This document shows positions 31,662 through 43,386 of a stretch of 43,890 nucleotides of DNA, piece after piece. The stretch covers positions 1 to 43,890 of the forward strand of contig NW_026971205.1 in assembly GCF_963678635.1 (NCBI RefSeq), given 5' to 3'. Position numbers and translations under genes: made by a program. The DNA comes from Symsagittifera roscoffensis (taxonomy: Eukaryota; Xenacoelomorpha; Acoela; Convolutidae). How positions within the stretch are numbered: position 1 is the first letter of the stretch; each line of letters starts with the position of its first letter. The notes under the pieces are model-generated. The model was given only the letters and a program-made list of their open reading frames with translations, made no database searches and had not been told where the DNA came from.

Positions 31662-34600
31662 AACTTGAACGGCTAAACATTGAACCTCTGAAAACTATTG
31701 ATGAGCTTAAAATTAAAATAAATATGTTTACTTTTTTTGGAAAACTCTGGTGGAAAAATTACCAGTCTCCTCAAATAAAATAACTTATTTGGTGAAATGT
31801 ATATGAAAATAAGAAAATTTTTTGAAAAAAAAATCACAAATACCTTAATTTCAAGTGTCATTTTTTAAGAAAACAGAGCGCTTTTGCATTATTTTTAAAG
31901 GTTAGGCGGGACATTCATGCGGTCACCATAATACGTGCAGTTTTAGGGAATCATTCAAATTTATTATCAGATAAGTAATTGGCTTTCGCTAGTATGATTC
32001 TAGACAAAAAACTTAAAAATTTGTAAATCTCTGATTTTAAACTGCAACATTTGACAAAAATTGAAACCAATTTTTTTGACTCTTAATACTCATCGGTTTT
32101 TTCATGCAGTTTAAAATAAAGGCTATCGTTTAGGGCTTTTCTAAGGTTAAGACTGGTTAGCAAAGTTACATATTTCAAATTTTGCCATCTGGTATCGACT
32201 GGCTAATAAAGTTTTGTTTCGACTTTCAAAGAGACTGACGACAGGTTATTTGTACTTGGGAGGTTTCTCTATTAGACTATTTTCGTTAAAAGTCTGTTTG
32301 ATCATTAAATGTGACGTCTAATTATCTTATCCTGAAAGAAATTGAAGCCGTGAGCTCAAATAAAGGGTGGTTACAAAACTGCCATTTAGTCAGTTTGTGC
32401 ACAAAATTTTTCAACGCGTAGCATTAGCGCTTAAACAATCTGACTCAAAAATCATTTCAAGTACATTAGTCGAATATTGGTTAATCGATTATTTGGATTA
32501 GAAGATTTTTGTTAAAAAAGATTTGTTCTTAGGTGTGAAAAAAACCGATTTTTAAAAAACAATAAATTTGTCATTTCTTAGACCATATAAAATTTAGATA
32601 TAAAACAAACTGGATCGATTATTAATAAGGAACAAAATTGTTATTGTTTAGACAATATAAAATTTAGATCTAAAACAAACTAGACGTAGTTTTTGCGTTT
32701 GGGATGAACCTTTTCCGACCTAAAAAACAAGGAACTGCTGGGTTTAAATCAGATAGATGGCAGAGGAAATTTTCAAAATGTGTTTACCAATACTAGCACT
32801 TTTGTCTTATGTTGTTATGCTTGACTCAATCATCTCTAGGTTCACTTGAGTTTGATTGGGAAAAAACAAAAAATCCAAAACGATAACTTATCAATGAAAT
32901 TCATTTTTTTTAAAATCAGGTTTGCAGAGTTTTAACTAACTATTACAAATTTCAAAATAAATCTTTTCTCTGAAAAAGTTTTCTCTGAATTTTTGCATCC
33001 CTTGTTTTCATGAACAGAGCTGTGGAAGCAGTTCAAAATGTATCATCAGATATTTGGCCGGTTTTGATAAACTTCACTTAGTTCTTTTAGATTATCACCA
33101 GCACAACAAAATAGAGGCTGCACATTACAAATAAAGTTTTTTTTCAGATTTATTTCATCTTTTTCAGAATTAAATAAATATTTTTCAACATAAAAAAACT
33201 GAAGTTTTCAACAAATACAACAGTTGACTGCCGTTTTCTGCTTTGTTGATTTTTATCTGGCCTTTTAATCAAAATAATTATTCAAACTACCATGATTCGA
33301 TATGGTATTATGTCATTGATTTTTTCAAAATTAGAGTCTTCTGTTTGCTTTTGCATTGCATCAACTTTGTAAATTTTAATTATGAAGACTGTATAATTAA
33401 AAAACTTTTAACTTATTCATTAATACCAATTTGTTATTCAAACAATTTTTCACACGCAAAGTTTTTAAAAATGGACTATCACCTAATCCAGAAACAACTC
33501 TAAAGGGCAGTTAGGGAGTTTTTTGAAGTCACAGATACTTTTTTTGTTTTGAGATGTTTACATAAACTTTCTTTAAACCAAGATTTTAAAATTTCCAAGA
33601 TATGTACTTGGCACTTCTCAAAACGTTGTTTATTTTTCTTTGATGCCGTTTAACTTACTGGTTTTCTCATATGCGAATATGTTAAACTCTAATGTTGTAT
33701 GTTGTAAAGTGAGATCAGCTAAACGAATAATCCAAACATTTGTTTGTTCTCAATTATGGACAAATTTTTTTTGTCATATTGTTACAATTATAAGAAAAAC
33801 AATAGTCCTATGATTCCATTTTTGGAAACAGTCGATTCATGATAGTTTGAAGAATTTAGTTTTGTGTTTCAATTTATTTTCACGTAAAATAAGGTGCCAC
33901 AAATATTCTTAAGAAAATTTCGAATGGCATATCAAATTAAAACCCACTCAGCCGTGATGCAACCGACAATAATTTTTGTCAAGTAGTTGTCCCAAAGTTA
34001 AAAAAAATTGATTAAAAATATTTCAGATTTAGTTCAATTTAGATCGAGTAACGTTCATTATAAAGAAATTGATTATTTTAAAAATGCTTGTAGACTCAAA
34101 AAAAATCACTATAAGAAACTTAAGTTAAGTCGGATGTTTTTTTTTCAATAAAGAACTCCAAAAAATTTTTGAAAGTGAGTAATTTTTATACTATCTTTCT
34201 TTTTTTGTTTGTTTTTTTTTCATAATCAAATGCTGTCAATCTTGCTAATGCATAAAATTTTTGTGCATATGTATAGTTATTGAATCACGCCACTCACATA
34301 AAACGACACATATTTGAAGAAAATAAAAGAACAAAAAAAACTTTTTTTCTAGCTTTTTTACATGAATTTGGTCGGAATATGCTGTGCTACTTGCACAGCA
34401 ACCGGTTATCTTTGGTTTTAATTTGCGCTAACATACTTAAACATGAGGAACCTAGGATTCGAAGGACCAGATAATGAAAGAAATCTGAATTGAACTAAAA
34501 ATTGAAACTAAACATGCCAAGTTATCGAAAAAGCAAGTTAATTGCACAATTAGACAGTTATTTTTACAAATAGAGATGTATCAAAAGCTAAAGGAGAGTA

Positions 34601-34871
34601 AGTTATCTGGGTTATTGTTAACGGCTAACTTCCACTTTTGTAGGTTAGAATTGATAGAGTTCGCTTATAAAGATCAAATAATTAATGTAGATGTCCCAGG
34701 TTTTGCGAAAAGCCTTACAAAAAATCCCTCGAACTAGAAATCATGTAGTCGCCTTCATAAGTTTAATTAAATTAAACCAAACTTGAATAAAAAGTTTGTA
34801 GAAAAATAATGAATCAACTCAGTTCTCTGCACAGTAGAACTACACACTGTAGATTTTTACAATACTAGAAA
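31662..34871. repeat. Repeat Y, copy 2, main part
   Basis: Closely follows Y1 (25480 onward) with scattered substitutions and small indels. Examples are an extra agat in the agatagatggcag region and a duplicated tgtatgt near 33697. It is truncated relative to Y1: at actagaaaaa it jumps into the middle of Y3 (tgtatcatcag), joined through a short A-run shared by both parents. The frame 33243-33503 (86 codons) is a longer version of the YHDSIWYY frame. The frame 34280-34474 is the start of the decayed frame described in Y1. Confidence 0.9.
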
Positions 34872-37157
34872 AATGTATCATCAGATATTTGGCCGGTTTT
34901 GATAAACTTCACTTAGTTCTTTTAGATTATCACCAGCACAACAAAATAGAGGCTGCACATTATAAATAAAGTTTTTTTTTTAGATTTATTTCATCTTTTT
35001 CAGAATAAAATAAATATTTTTCAACATAAAAATACTGAAGTTTTCAACAAATACAACAGGTGACTACCGTTTTCTGCTTTGTTGATTTTTATCTGGTCTT
35101 TCTGATATCAATAAATGGAAAACTTATCAACTTGATCGAGAACAAAAAACGAGCAAGAATCTTTCATTCGTCAATCAAAAATTGTAGTTATCAGCGATGA
35201 ACCAAAAAAAGTTTGTTGCTTGATAAACGGGTGTGTCCTATAAGCAAAAAGTTGTTCTCATCCATTTCAATTTAGTGAGCCAAAAATTTTCTTCTCATTC
35301 ACTTACTAATAAAAACAATGATAGGAAATTTTTACCGCAAAAATTAAATTTTAATCAAAATAATTATTCAAACTACCATGATTCGATATGGTATTATGTC
35401 AATGATTTTTTCAAAATTAGAGTCTTCTGTTTGCTTTTGCATTGCATCAAGTTTGTAAATTTTTAATTATGAAGACTGAATAATTAATAAACTTTTAACT
35501 TATTTATTAATACCAATATTTTATTCAAACAATTTTTCACACGCAAAGTTTCTAAAGTTGGACTATCGCCTAATCCAGAAACAATTCTAGAGGGCAGTTA
35601 GGGAGTTTTTTGAAGTCACAGATACTTTTTTTGTTTTGGGATGGTTACATAAACTTTCTTTAAACCAAATTTTTTAAATTTCCAAGATTTGTAACCCTGA
35701 TTTTTTTGAATACACGCTTTATAGCCATATGCAAAACAATATCTTTTCTTATAAAACTGTTTGGAGTCCAGCTTAGTAACCTACTTGGCACTTCTCAAAA
35801 CGTTGTTCATTTTTCTTTGATGCCGTTTAACTTACTGGTTTTCTCATATGCGAATATGTTAAACTCTAATGTTGTAAAGTGAGATCAGCTAAACGAATAT
35901 TCCAAACATTTGTTTGTTCTCAATTATGGACAAAATTTTTGTCATATTGTTACAATTATAAGAAAAACAATAGTCCTATGATTCCATTTTTGGAAACAGT
36001 CGATTCATGATAGTTTGTATAATTTAGTTTTGTGTTTCAATTTATTTCCACGCAAAATAAGCTACAACAAACATTCCTAAGAAAAGGTCGAATGATATAT
36101 CAATATAAAACCCATTCAGTCGTGATGCAACCGACAATAAATTATTCTCCATTAGTTGTCCCAAGGTTAAGAAAACTGGTTAAAAACATTTCAGATTTAG
36201 TTCAATTTAGATCGAGTAACGTTCATAATATAGAGATTAATAATTTTAAGAATCCTTGTAAACTCAAAAAAATCACTATAAAAAACTTAAGTTAAGTCGG
36301 ATGATTTTTCTAAACTCTTATTTGGCATTAAAAACTTCAAAAAAAAACTTTTTTGAAGAAAATAAAAAAACAAAAAAATTTTTTTTCTAGCATTTTTAAA
36401 TCAATATGGTCGGAACATTCTGTGCTACTTGCACAGCAACCGACTATCTCTGGTTTTAGTTTGCGCTATTATATTTAAACATGAGGAACCTCGGATTTGA
36501 AAGACCAGATATTGACAGAAATCTGAATTGAACTAAAAATTGAAATTAAACATGCCAAGTTATCGAAAAAGCAAGTTAATTGCACAATTAGGCAGTTATT
36601 TTTACAAATAGAGATGTATCAAAAACTAAAGGAGAGTTAGTTATCTAAGTTTTTATTAACGGCTAACTTCCATTTTGTAGGTTAGAATTGATACAATTTG
36701 TTTAAACGTATCCCTTAAATGATCATAAAGATCAAGTAATTAATGTAGATGTCCCAGCTTTTGAGAAAAGGCTTACGAAATATACCTCGAACTAGAAATC
36801 ATATAATCGCCTTCGTAAACTTAATTAAACTAAACCAAACTTGAATGGAAAGTTTGAAGAAAACTAATGAATCAACTCAGTTCTCTGCACAGTAGAACTA
36901 CACACTGTAGATTTTTACAATACTAGAAAAAGTCGCTGAGAAACTCCTAAACAAAAACCATCGCAAAGTATTTTGCATAAAAAAGTATTTTGCAAAGTAT
37001 TTTGCATAAAAAACGATCAGGACAGAAATTTTCAAGCGTTTGGTTATTGGCACATAGTTTGACAAAGAGAACAGAGAAGAAGATCATAAAGTAGTTTTGA
37101 AAAAGAAAAACTTATAATCGCAACTTTCAATTGACTATGCCAGTCAAATTTCGTTGA
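34872..37157. repeat. Repeat Y, copy 3, partial
   Basis: Corresponds to Y1 from about 26857 to 28916. It has two extra segments: 35103-35353 (~250 bp) and 35696-35780 (~84 bp, with gtaacc at both edges). It lacks ~100 bp present in Y1 around 27970-28110. The first extra segment extends the NYHDSIWYY frame upstream in phase (35233-35466). A frame intact only here (36032-36295, 87 codons, GTG start) contains KTHSVVMQPTINYSPLVVP. Copy 3 therefore seems to keep a more ancestral form. Confidence 0.85.
36032..36295 (+). other. Unrecognised frame kept open in Y3
   Basis: 87 codons from GTG to TAA. Text such as VVMQPTINYSPLVVPRL and LVQFRSSNVHNIEINNF looks protein-like. In Y1 the same region carries an in-frame TAA and TAG, so this is the least damaged copy. 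No ATG at the start and no known motif. Confidence 0.2.
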
Positions 37158-37550
37158 ATAGCTAGTCGACTCTTCATGAAATGAAAAAAGTTGTAGCGGG
37201 AACGATAAAGTCAAACTAGTGCCACCGAGATTGTTGATAAATACGCATCTCTGCTTAACCTACAAGACCACTCACGCCATCAAATTTGAAAATATCAACT
37301 TCTCGAACGAATGGAAGAATGGAAAGGCAGATGGTAACAAATAATAGCAAGGATAGCCGTTGACTGCAAGAGTAATACAAACTGTTTCGATCATAATTTG
37401 AAAAACAATTACATAAAACGCTTTTTCATGTTTTTTTTTTCAAATTTGTGTTGGTTTTTTGCGAGTCGTGAATAAAAAAAATTAATGAAAACCAAGAACT
37501 TAGGCATGTTAGACAGTCATAATCGAAAGGAAACCGAGTAACGGTTTTAG
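37158..37550. repeat. Repeat X, unit 7, partial
   Basis: Starts at gaatagctagtcgactc as X6 does, and ends with the alternative junction (aacttaggcatgttagacag) shared with X4/X5 at 24.68 kb. It has a local rearrangement in the aaggatagc micro-repeat (37305-37350). The Y-to-X junction at 37157 matches the one at 28916. Confidence 0.85.
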
Positions 37551-38713
37551 TCGAAAAAATACAAACAAAAATTTGTAAATATTTTTTATTCCGAAAATGG
37601 CGCTGAAATTAGTTAAAAATTAATTTTAATTTCCTGAATTATTGTTTTGTAATCACCCTGTTTGTTTGTTTTACCAGTTCAAAACTCGCTTGAAGCTCAA
37701 AACCAGTTTTTCTCAACACTGGGATAATTTTTTGAAATTTTTAGTGTCACTCGCTCGAATCAGTGTTGAAAAAACTGTAATTCGATGCATCGCTATACAA
37801 AGTACAATAGATTTTACATTAAATACTTTTGGTTGAAAAATAAATTAAGCCTGCTCGCTCACCATATTCGCTCGAAATTAGACCAAAAATTAAAAATCTC
37901 AAACTGGTTTATCTCGACACTGGGAAACTTTTTTTAAAAACTTTATAATGTTGTTTCACTCACAACTGAAAGGGCTTTAGTTTTATATATAGCATCATTT
38001 TGCCCTTTTCGATGACTATCAGTGGTATCTGATTTTGCGCGGAAAATAACAAAAGTCTGAAAAAATGTCCGATTACAAATTACTCATTTTTTTTGGTCGG
38101 AACATTATAATTTCATAAACGGACTCAGCGATTATTTATTGAGAATGTAAAATAATGGTAACGCTAACTCAAATGGTCAGCGAAAGGCTAGAAACCTGTT
38201 TGCAGGTGCCTCTTGAGAAAATTTCCGAAAGTCAGAATGCAAACTTTAGTTTCGATAGAATTGGAACCACAATTTTGCATCCACAGTTTTATTGGTGAAA
38301 ATCAAAAGAAAAAAATACTTTTTCGTTATGATTGCTTACAACAAATCAAACTGATTGCTTGTCATAAAAAACTTAAACCAGACTTAACAAAAGTATTTGC
38401 ACAGAAATCACTATCGAGCTAGAGTAGGTCAGTGAAATTATGAAGACCCCAACCAAATTAATCAACTTAACTTGTAAAAAGTAGTTGGTCATATAATTGC
38501 ACTTTCAGCAAAACAGTTTGGAAACTGGAGATTAAACTTTTTTCCCAAAGAATTTCTGAATTTGAAATACGCTTATCCCGAAAGCTCTGTTAGAAAAAAA
38601 AACGTTTTCTTAATAGCGTGTTATTTTTCAGCTAGTTTAAAAAGTTTAAGTGTTATCTGAAATATTACAGCATTTATGCAAAAAAAAACAATTGGATAAA
38701 CGCCTGATTTGTC
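37551..38713. other. Intergenic stretch with a diverged direct duplication
   Basis: A ~65-bp motif (ctcaa, aactggttt or accagttttt, then ctcaacactgggataa) occurs near 37695 and again near 37898, with tcactc further on in both. Frames at 37642-37836 and 38213-38422 are short and unsupported. No other structure. Confidence 0.45.
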
Positions 38714-39866
38714 GATTGCTACTTCTGAATTTTTCTTGAATTTTTTTGTTCAATTTTGATATTAAGCTGATTGAAAAAAGCACTGTTCTAAAAATTAGGC
38801 ATTTTTCTCAACTGAAATTTAAAATATCAAAAACAGCCGATGGTTTAATTATATCTATATTACCGAGTTTTGGATGTCAGCAAATGGTATGTACAGGATG
38901 ACGAATGCACATGAAATAAATAACGCCTACTTTTTGCAGTTTGTTGCTACTTTTGCCCAATCAAAGTTGAATAATCCTCATTAGTAACTAGTTTGATCAA
39001 TTGGTTGATAACAATCTGAATTACTCTCATTCATTTAGGTTTTCCAAAAATTGACTCAAAAGTTAGAGTTCGATCATCTCAACGCGGATACATAACATTT
39101 TAGTCTTGAGGGTTACAGACACCGTGAAAAAAAACTGAAGAACAGCCTCATTAAATGACGATGTACATTTCAAAATTGCAGAGCAGTTGGTTATTTAGAC
39201 AAACAGCAGCAATTCACCTTAAAAACTGCAAACATTCAATTACCGAACTCCTCAAAAATTCAAAACTAAGAACTTTGCTAACGAAACGGCAGAATGTCAT
39301 CAACGTCCAAATTGACTTGCCTTTTTGTGCAGCGCAGACAATACCAAATTAATCAACATCTCTTGGAATTATAAACCGAATCAGGTAGCAAGCTATAGAA
39401 ATAATTCCAAATGACGAATTTTTCCTAAATGTCGAAACAATTTTCTCGGCCTTCGTTCCTGTTGACGATGTAACGTTCGCATTTGAAGAGCTGCAAAAAG
39501 AGGATACTTCAAACTAATTTCACAGATTAGCGGACTACTTTGATGACACCTATATTGGTGCCTGTCGAGGAAACAGACGCCTCAAACCAAAGTCTGACAT
39601 TACCGATTGCTACCTTTTTAATCGAGTGCTCAGTGGAGAAGCTCAAACGAATAATGCGTTGGAGTTATAGAATGGCAGCTCAATAAGTTCTTATCGACAA
39701 ATAATCCAGCCCTCCCCAAGCACATCGCACGTTTCAAAGATGAGCAAAAAGAACAAAAATTGATGTAGAAAGACTGGTTGCCGGTGAAATCATCAAAAAA
39801 TTGAAGCCCATATATTGAATTGCCGATGAAAAACTTGAGCAAAAGTCACAAAATTACAATCGAGAC
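38714..39866 (+). pseudogene. MULE transposase relic, copy 1
   Basis: Plus-strand debris with the order of a MULE-type transposase of the FLYWCH-associated kind. Near 39090 it reads HFSLEGYRHREKKLK (like the start of a FLYWCH finger), near 39300 INVQIDLPFCAAQTIPN, and then jumps to the C-terminal part. That part reads FSAFVPVDDVTFAFEELQ (~39440-39490), LADYFDDTYIGACRGNRRLK (~39530-39590), FNRVLSGEAQTNNALEL (~39620-39668), KFLSTNNPALPKHIARF and VERLVAGEIIKKLKPIY. The central DDE catalytic region is missing and several stops interrupt the frames. The unit is directly repeated at 39867 (period 1153 bp). Confidence 0.75.
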
Positions 39867-41404
39867 GATTGCTACTTCTGGATTTTTCTTGTATTTTTGG
39901 TTCGATTTTGATATTAAGCTGATTGAAAAAAGCACTGTTCTAAAAATTAGGCATTTTTTCAACTGAAATTTAAAATATCAAAAACAGCCGATGGTTTAAT
40001 TATATCATTATTACCGAGTTTTGAATGTCAGCAAATAGTATGTACAGGATGACGAATGCACATGAAATAAATAACGCCTACTTTTTGCAGTTTGTTGCTA
40101 CTTTTGTCCAATCAAAGTTGAATAATCCTCATTAGTAACTAGTTTGATCAATTGGTTGATAACAATCTGAATTACTCTCATTCATTTAGGTTTTTCAAAT
40201 ATTGACTTAAAAGTTAGAGTTCGATCATCTCAACGCGGTTACAAAACATTTTAGTCTTGATGGTTACAGACACCGTGAAAAAAAACTGAAGAAAGCCTCA
40301 TTAAATGACGATGTACATTTCAAAATTGCAGAGCAGTTGGTTATTTAGACAAACAGCAGCAATTCACCTTAAAAACCGCAAACATTCGATTACCGAACTC
40401 CTCAAAAATTCAAAACTAAGAACTTTGCTAACGAAACGTGAGAGAAAGCCAAAAACATTGGTAACGCTCCCCGGCAGATTGTCATCAACGCCCAAATTGA
40501 CTTGCCTTTTTGTGCAGCGCAGACAATACCAAATTAATCAACATCTTTTGGAATTATAAACCGAATCAGGTAGCAACGCGGTTCGATCATCTCAACGCGG
40601 TTACAAAACATTTTAGTCTTGATGGTTACAGACACCGTGAAAAAAAACTGAAGAAAGCCTCATTAAATGACGATGTACATTTCAAAATTGCAGAGCAGTT
40701 GGTTATTTAGACAAACAGCAGCAATTCACCTTAAAAACCGCAAACATTCAATTACCGAACTCCACAAAATTTCAAAACTAAGAACTTTGCTAACGAAACG
40801 TGAGAGAAAGCCAAAAACATTGGTAACGCTCCCCGGCAGATTGTCATCAACGCCCAAATTGACTTGCCTTTTTGTGCAGTGCAGACAATACCAAATTAAT
40901 CAACATCTCTTGGAATTATAAACCGAATCAAGTAGCAAGCTTTGGAAATAATTCCAAATGACGAATTTTTCCTACAGGTCGAAAAAAATTTCTCGGCCTT
41001 CGTTCCTGTTGACGATGTAACGTTCGCATTTGAAGAGCTGCAAAAAGAGGATACTTCAAACTAATTTCACAGATTAGCGGACTACTTTGATGACACCTAT
41101 ATTGGCGCTTGTCGAGGAAACAGACACCTCAAACCAAAGTCTGACATTGCCGATTGCCACGTTTTTAATCGAGTGCTCAGTGGAGAAGCTCAAACGAATA
41201 ATGCGTTGGAATTATGGAATTGCAGCTCGATAAGTTCTTGTCGACAAATAACCCAGCCCTCCCCAAGCACATCGCACGTTTCAAAGATGAGCAAAAAAAA
41301 ATTGATGTAGAAAGACTGGTTGCCTGTGAAATCATCAAAAAAATTTAAGCCCATATATTGAATTGCCGATGAAAAACTTGTGGAAAAGTCACAAAATTAC
41401 AATC
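39867..41404 (+). pseudogene. MULE transposase relic, copy 2
   Basis: Second tandem copy, with the same segments. It keeps AEKAKNIGNAPRQIV-like text near 40440 (EKAKNIGNAPRQIVINAQID), which copy 1 has lost by a ~57-bp deletion. The C-terminal part (about 40985-41400) again has DYFDDTYIGACRGNR, TNNALELWN and NNPALPKHIARF, with fewer stops in places (TGG instead of TAG after LEL). Inactive: the catalytic core is absent. Terminal inverted repeats were not found. Confidence 0.75.
40205..40935. repeat. Internal tandem duplication in MULE copy 2 (~362 bp period)
   Basis: Segments about 40210-40571 and 40572-40935 are nearly identical. Landmarks: gttcgatcatctcaacgcgg at 40219 and 40581, and the frame starting MTMYISKLQSSWLF-like at 40305 and 40667. 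Only a few substitutions separate them, so this is the most recent event in the MULE block. Confidence 0.9.
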
Positions 41405-42334
41405 GAGACTATATACAGAAGTATTTAAAAGTTTTTACCTTTTCTGTACATTTATCTTGGACTTTTGTTTTGATCTTTGATCTTTTGTTTTGATCTTTGA
41501 TCTATCTAGGCAAATTTGTTTTGATCTTTGAAGTTTGTTATTTGAAGTTTCTGATTTCAATGTTTAAGTGTTGAAAACTTTCTGACTAATTAGAAACTTT
41601 TTAATTTTCTTTTGATCTAGTCTATTTATTCTATTTTGGTTGAATTGTCTGTGTTTGAAATTGCCTGATTGTCTTTGGCTGGATTGTCTCTGCGCCGTGA
41701 TTGCCACCATGCTCATTAAAACAACTCTCATTTGACAGTTTTCGGTTTTTACATAGTTTATTTCAAAGAGAGAACAAGTTTGTTATCGTTTTTTTTTTTT
41801 ATTTAAATGCTTCAATTTTTAGATGATTCTTCTCGCTCGTCAGTTTTTCTTGCACGTTTGTTCCCAAAAAACATCCAAATTTGAGCTTTCTGATAAATGA
41901 AGGACTTGTTTTTCAGATATGTTTCCCAAAAAACTTATACAGCGTAAGAAAGTATTATTTGTCTACAATGAAACTTTGACGCTGAAAAACGTTAAAAATA
42001 TGACAGTATTAATAAAACTCTGTAGTTGCTGTCAACAATATCTGTTTTGAAAAAAAAACGGTTTTGAGTTTTGATTTGGAACATATCGAGAAGAAAGCAG
42101 GAAACACTGACATTAATTACCCCTGGCGAATAATAATGATCCTGGCGAGTTTTCGCCTCTCAAATTGTGTCAGCTCACTCTGCCTTATTTGAACTTACAA
42201 ATCTTTTTGATGTTACATTCTTGCCTTTAGCATTGAATTCTTGAACAATTAATTTCTTCATTATCGGAAAAACTTTTTGGACATAATATTGTCCGCGCAC
42301 AAGTAATTGTGATGTAAAATTTCAGTTTCTGAAT
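41405..42334. other. Intergenic stretch
   Basis: T-rich DNA with a short tandem repeat (41463-41502) and related ttttgatctttga words to 41531. No coding frame. A Kozak-like gccaccatg at about 41703 opens only eight codons. Confidence 0.5.
41463..41502. repeat. 20-bp tandem repeat, two perfect copies
   Basis: ttttgttttgatctttgatc occurs at 41463-41482 and 41483-41502, with a partial third copy at 41515-41531. Confidence 0.9.
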
Positions 42335-42381
42335 CCCGCAAACGTAAGCAAATTCCGCTGATTGTAAGCGGATCTTGCAAA
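42335..42381. repeat. 47-bp direct repeat with internal hairpin, copy 1
   Basis: Identical to 42857-42903 except for one base (g/a in the loop). The inner part, gcaaattccgct, 7-nt loop, agcggatcttgc, pairs at 10 of 12 positions with a perfect tccgct/agcgga core. It lies immediately left of the CAAGTTAAC-type repeat copy 2. Confidence 0.9.
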
Positions 42382-42387
42382 ACTCTA

Positions 42388-42590
42388 GGATCAAGTTAAC
42401 ATCTACTACCCCAGTTAGACCAAGTTAAGATCTTCCATCCCAGCTTTCAATTCGCATTAGATTTTCTAAGCGCTGCATGTAAAATGCTCGATTCTGATTG
42501 GCTGAAAATTCGTAACTCTGATCCAAGCTAACATCCTCAGCCCCCCAAATGGCTTCGTTAGGGTAAAGTTAACTTGGTTCAAACTTTAAG
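42388..42590. repeat. ~210-bp interspersed repeat with CAAGTTAAC motifs, copy 2
   Basis: Second copy of the element at 19746-19957 with the same motif order and spacing (31 versus 32 bp, 108 versus 112 bp). The right end has the 18-bp segment aagttaacttggttcaaa in inverse orientation relative to copy 1. It lies 0.8 kb downstream of the second Smr gene. Confidence 0.75.
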
Positions 42591-42856
42591 GTATGTAATA
42601 AGCTTATGTGTTTCGGGATTTCTCTAACTCTTCGGGATTCCTAAAATGCTAATTCGGCTGTATTTGGAGCATTTTTGAGCAATACAGTGTTTTAAAAATT
42701 TGTTGGTCGAATCCAAACAACAACAAGACTGCTCGTATCAGGGCGAAGCCCTGAATTTTCCGACTGCCTTTTAAGGTTTATGGAGCAGTAATTACATTAA
42801 AAGTTTCATTGAAATAAAACAAAATGAGAAAAAAAAAATTCTGAAATTTCAAATTT
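42591..42856. other. Short intergenic interval with a perfect hairpin
   Basis: Contains tcagggc, loop gaa, gccctga at 42738-42754 (7-bp perfect stem). No coding frame. Confidence 0.6.
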
Positions 42857-42903
42857 CCCGCAAACGTAAGCAAATTCCGCTAATTGTAAGCGGATCTTGC
42901 AAA
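42857..42903. repeat. 47-bp direct repeat with internal hairpin, copy 2
   Basis: See copy 1 at 42335. Only the core is shared; flanking sequences differ on both sides apart from a preceding (c)tgaa, so it is a discrete element. Confidence 0.9.
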
Positions 42904-42991
42904 TGAGAATCATCCCCCCACACGCCATATAAAGTACAAAAGTATAGATTTTGCTCCTTGTAACAAGCCAATTATGGCAAATAAGCTTCTT

Positions 42992-43088
42992 TTAACCAAT
43001 TTGGAACGATTTCTAAGACGGATTAACTCTCCGCTTACGCGTTAATAGCGCGAAATATATCGCGCGTTAATTGTCCCAAATTGGCTAA
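42992..43088. mobile_element. 97-bp fold-back element
   Basis: Ends ttaaccaatttggaa (42992-43006) and tcccaaattggctaa (43074-43088) are inverted repeats, 13 of 15 matching, and the pairing extends a few bases outward (tttta). The centre is also self-complementary: gcgcga, aatata, tcgcgc, with cgcgttaat/cgcgcgttaat around it. It is GC-richer than its surroundings. It resembles a tiny MITE; no target duplication is certain. Confidence 0.6.
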
Positions 43089-43251
43089 AATGGCAATCTC
43101 AAACCCCCGTAACTTTACGAAAAATGATCACAGGTGAAATATCTTTTCAAATTTGAGCTCAGAACAACAATAGCGCTCGAATGATATGAAAAATCACGTC
43201 AAATGATATGAAAAATTGTCTGAAGAAAAAAAAACCACACGAGCACAAATA
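43089..43251. other. Downstream flank of the second Smr gene
   Basis: No coding frame on the minus strand. A direct repeat aaatgatatgaaaaat-like pair lies at 43177 and 43201. No AATAAA on the minus strand was found in this interval. Confidence 0.4.
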
Positions 43252-43280
43252 TTCCGTTACTTTCGTTACGAAAGTCGGAA
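43252..43280 (-). repeat. Hairpin 3' of the second Smr gene
   Basis: ttccg, 2-nt bulge, actttcg, loop tta, cgaaagt, cggaa: a 12-bp stem with one bulge. It begins about 107 nt beyond the TAA of the minus-strand gene, so it would fall in its 3' UTR. Confidence 0.6.
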
Positions 43281-43386
43281 CAATAAGAACAACCATCATC
43301 AGTAGCACATCAAATAAATACTATTCCTCAGATTTCATTTCAGCACGGATTCAAGTGCAGCACAAATGCGAGTGCATCAAGTATTC

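Noticed and set aside
41700-41735. Kozak-perfect gccaccatg
   Set aside because: Opens only eight codons.
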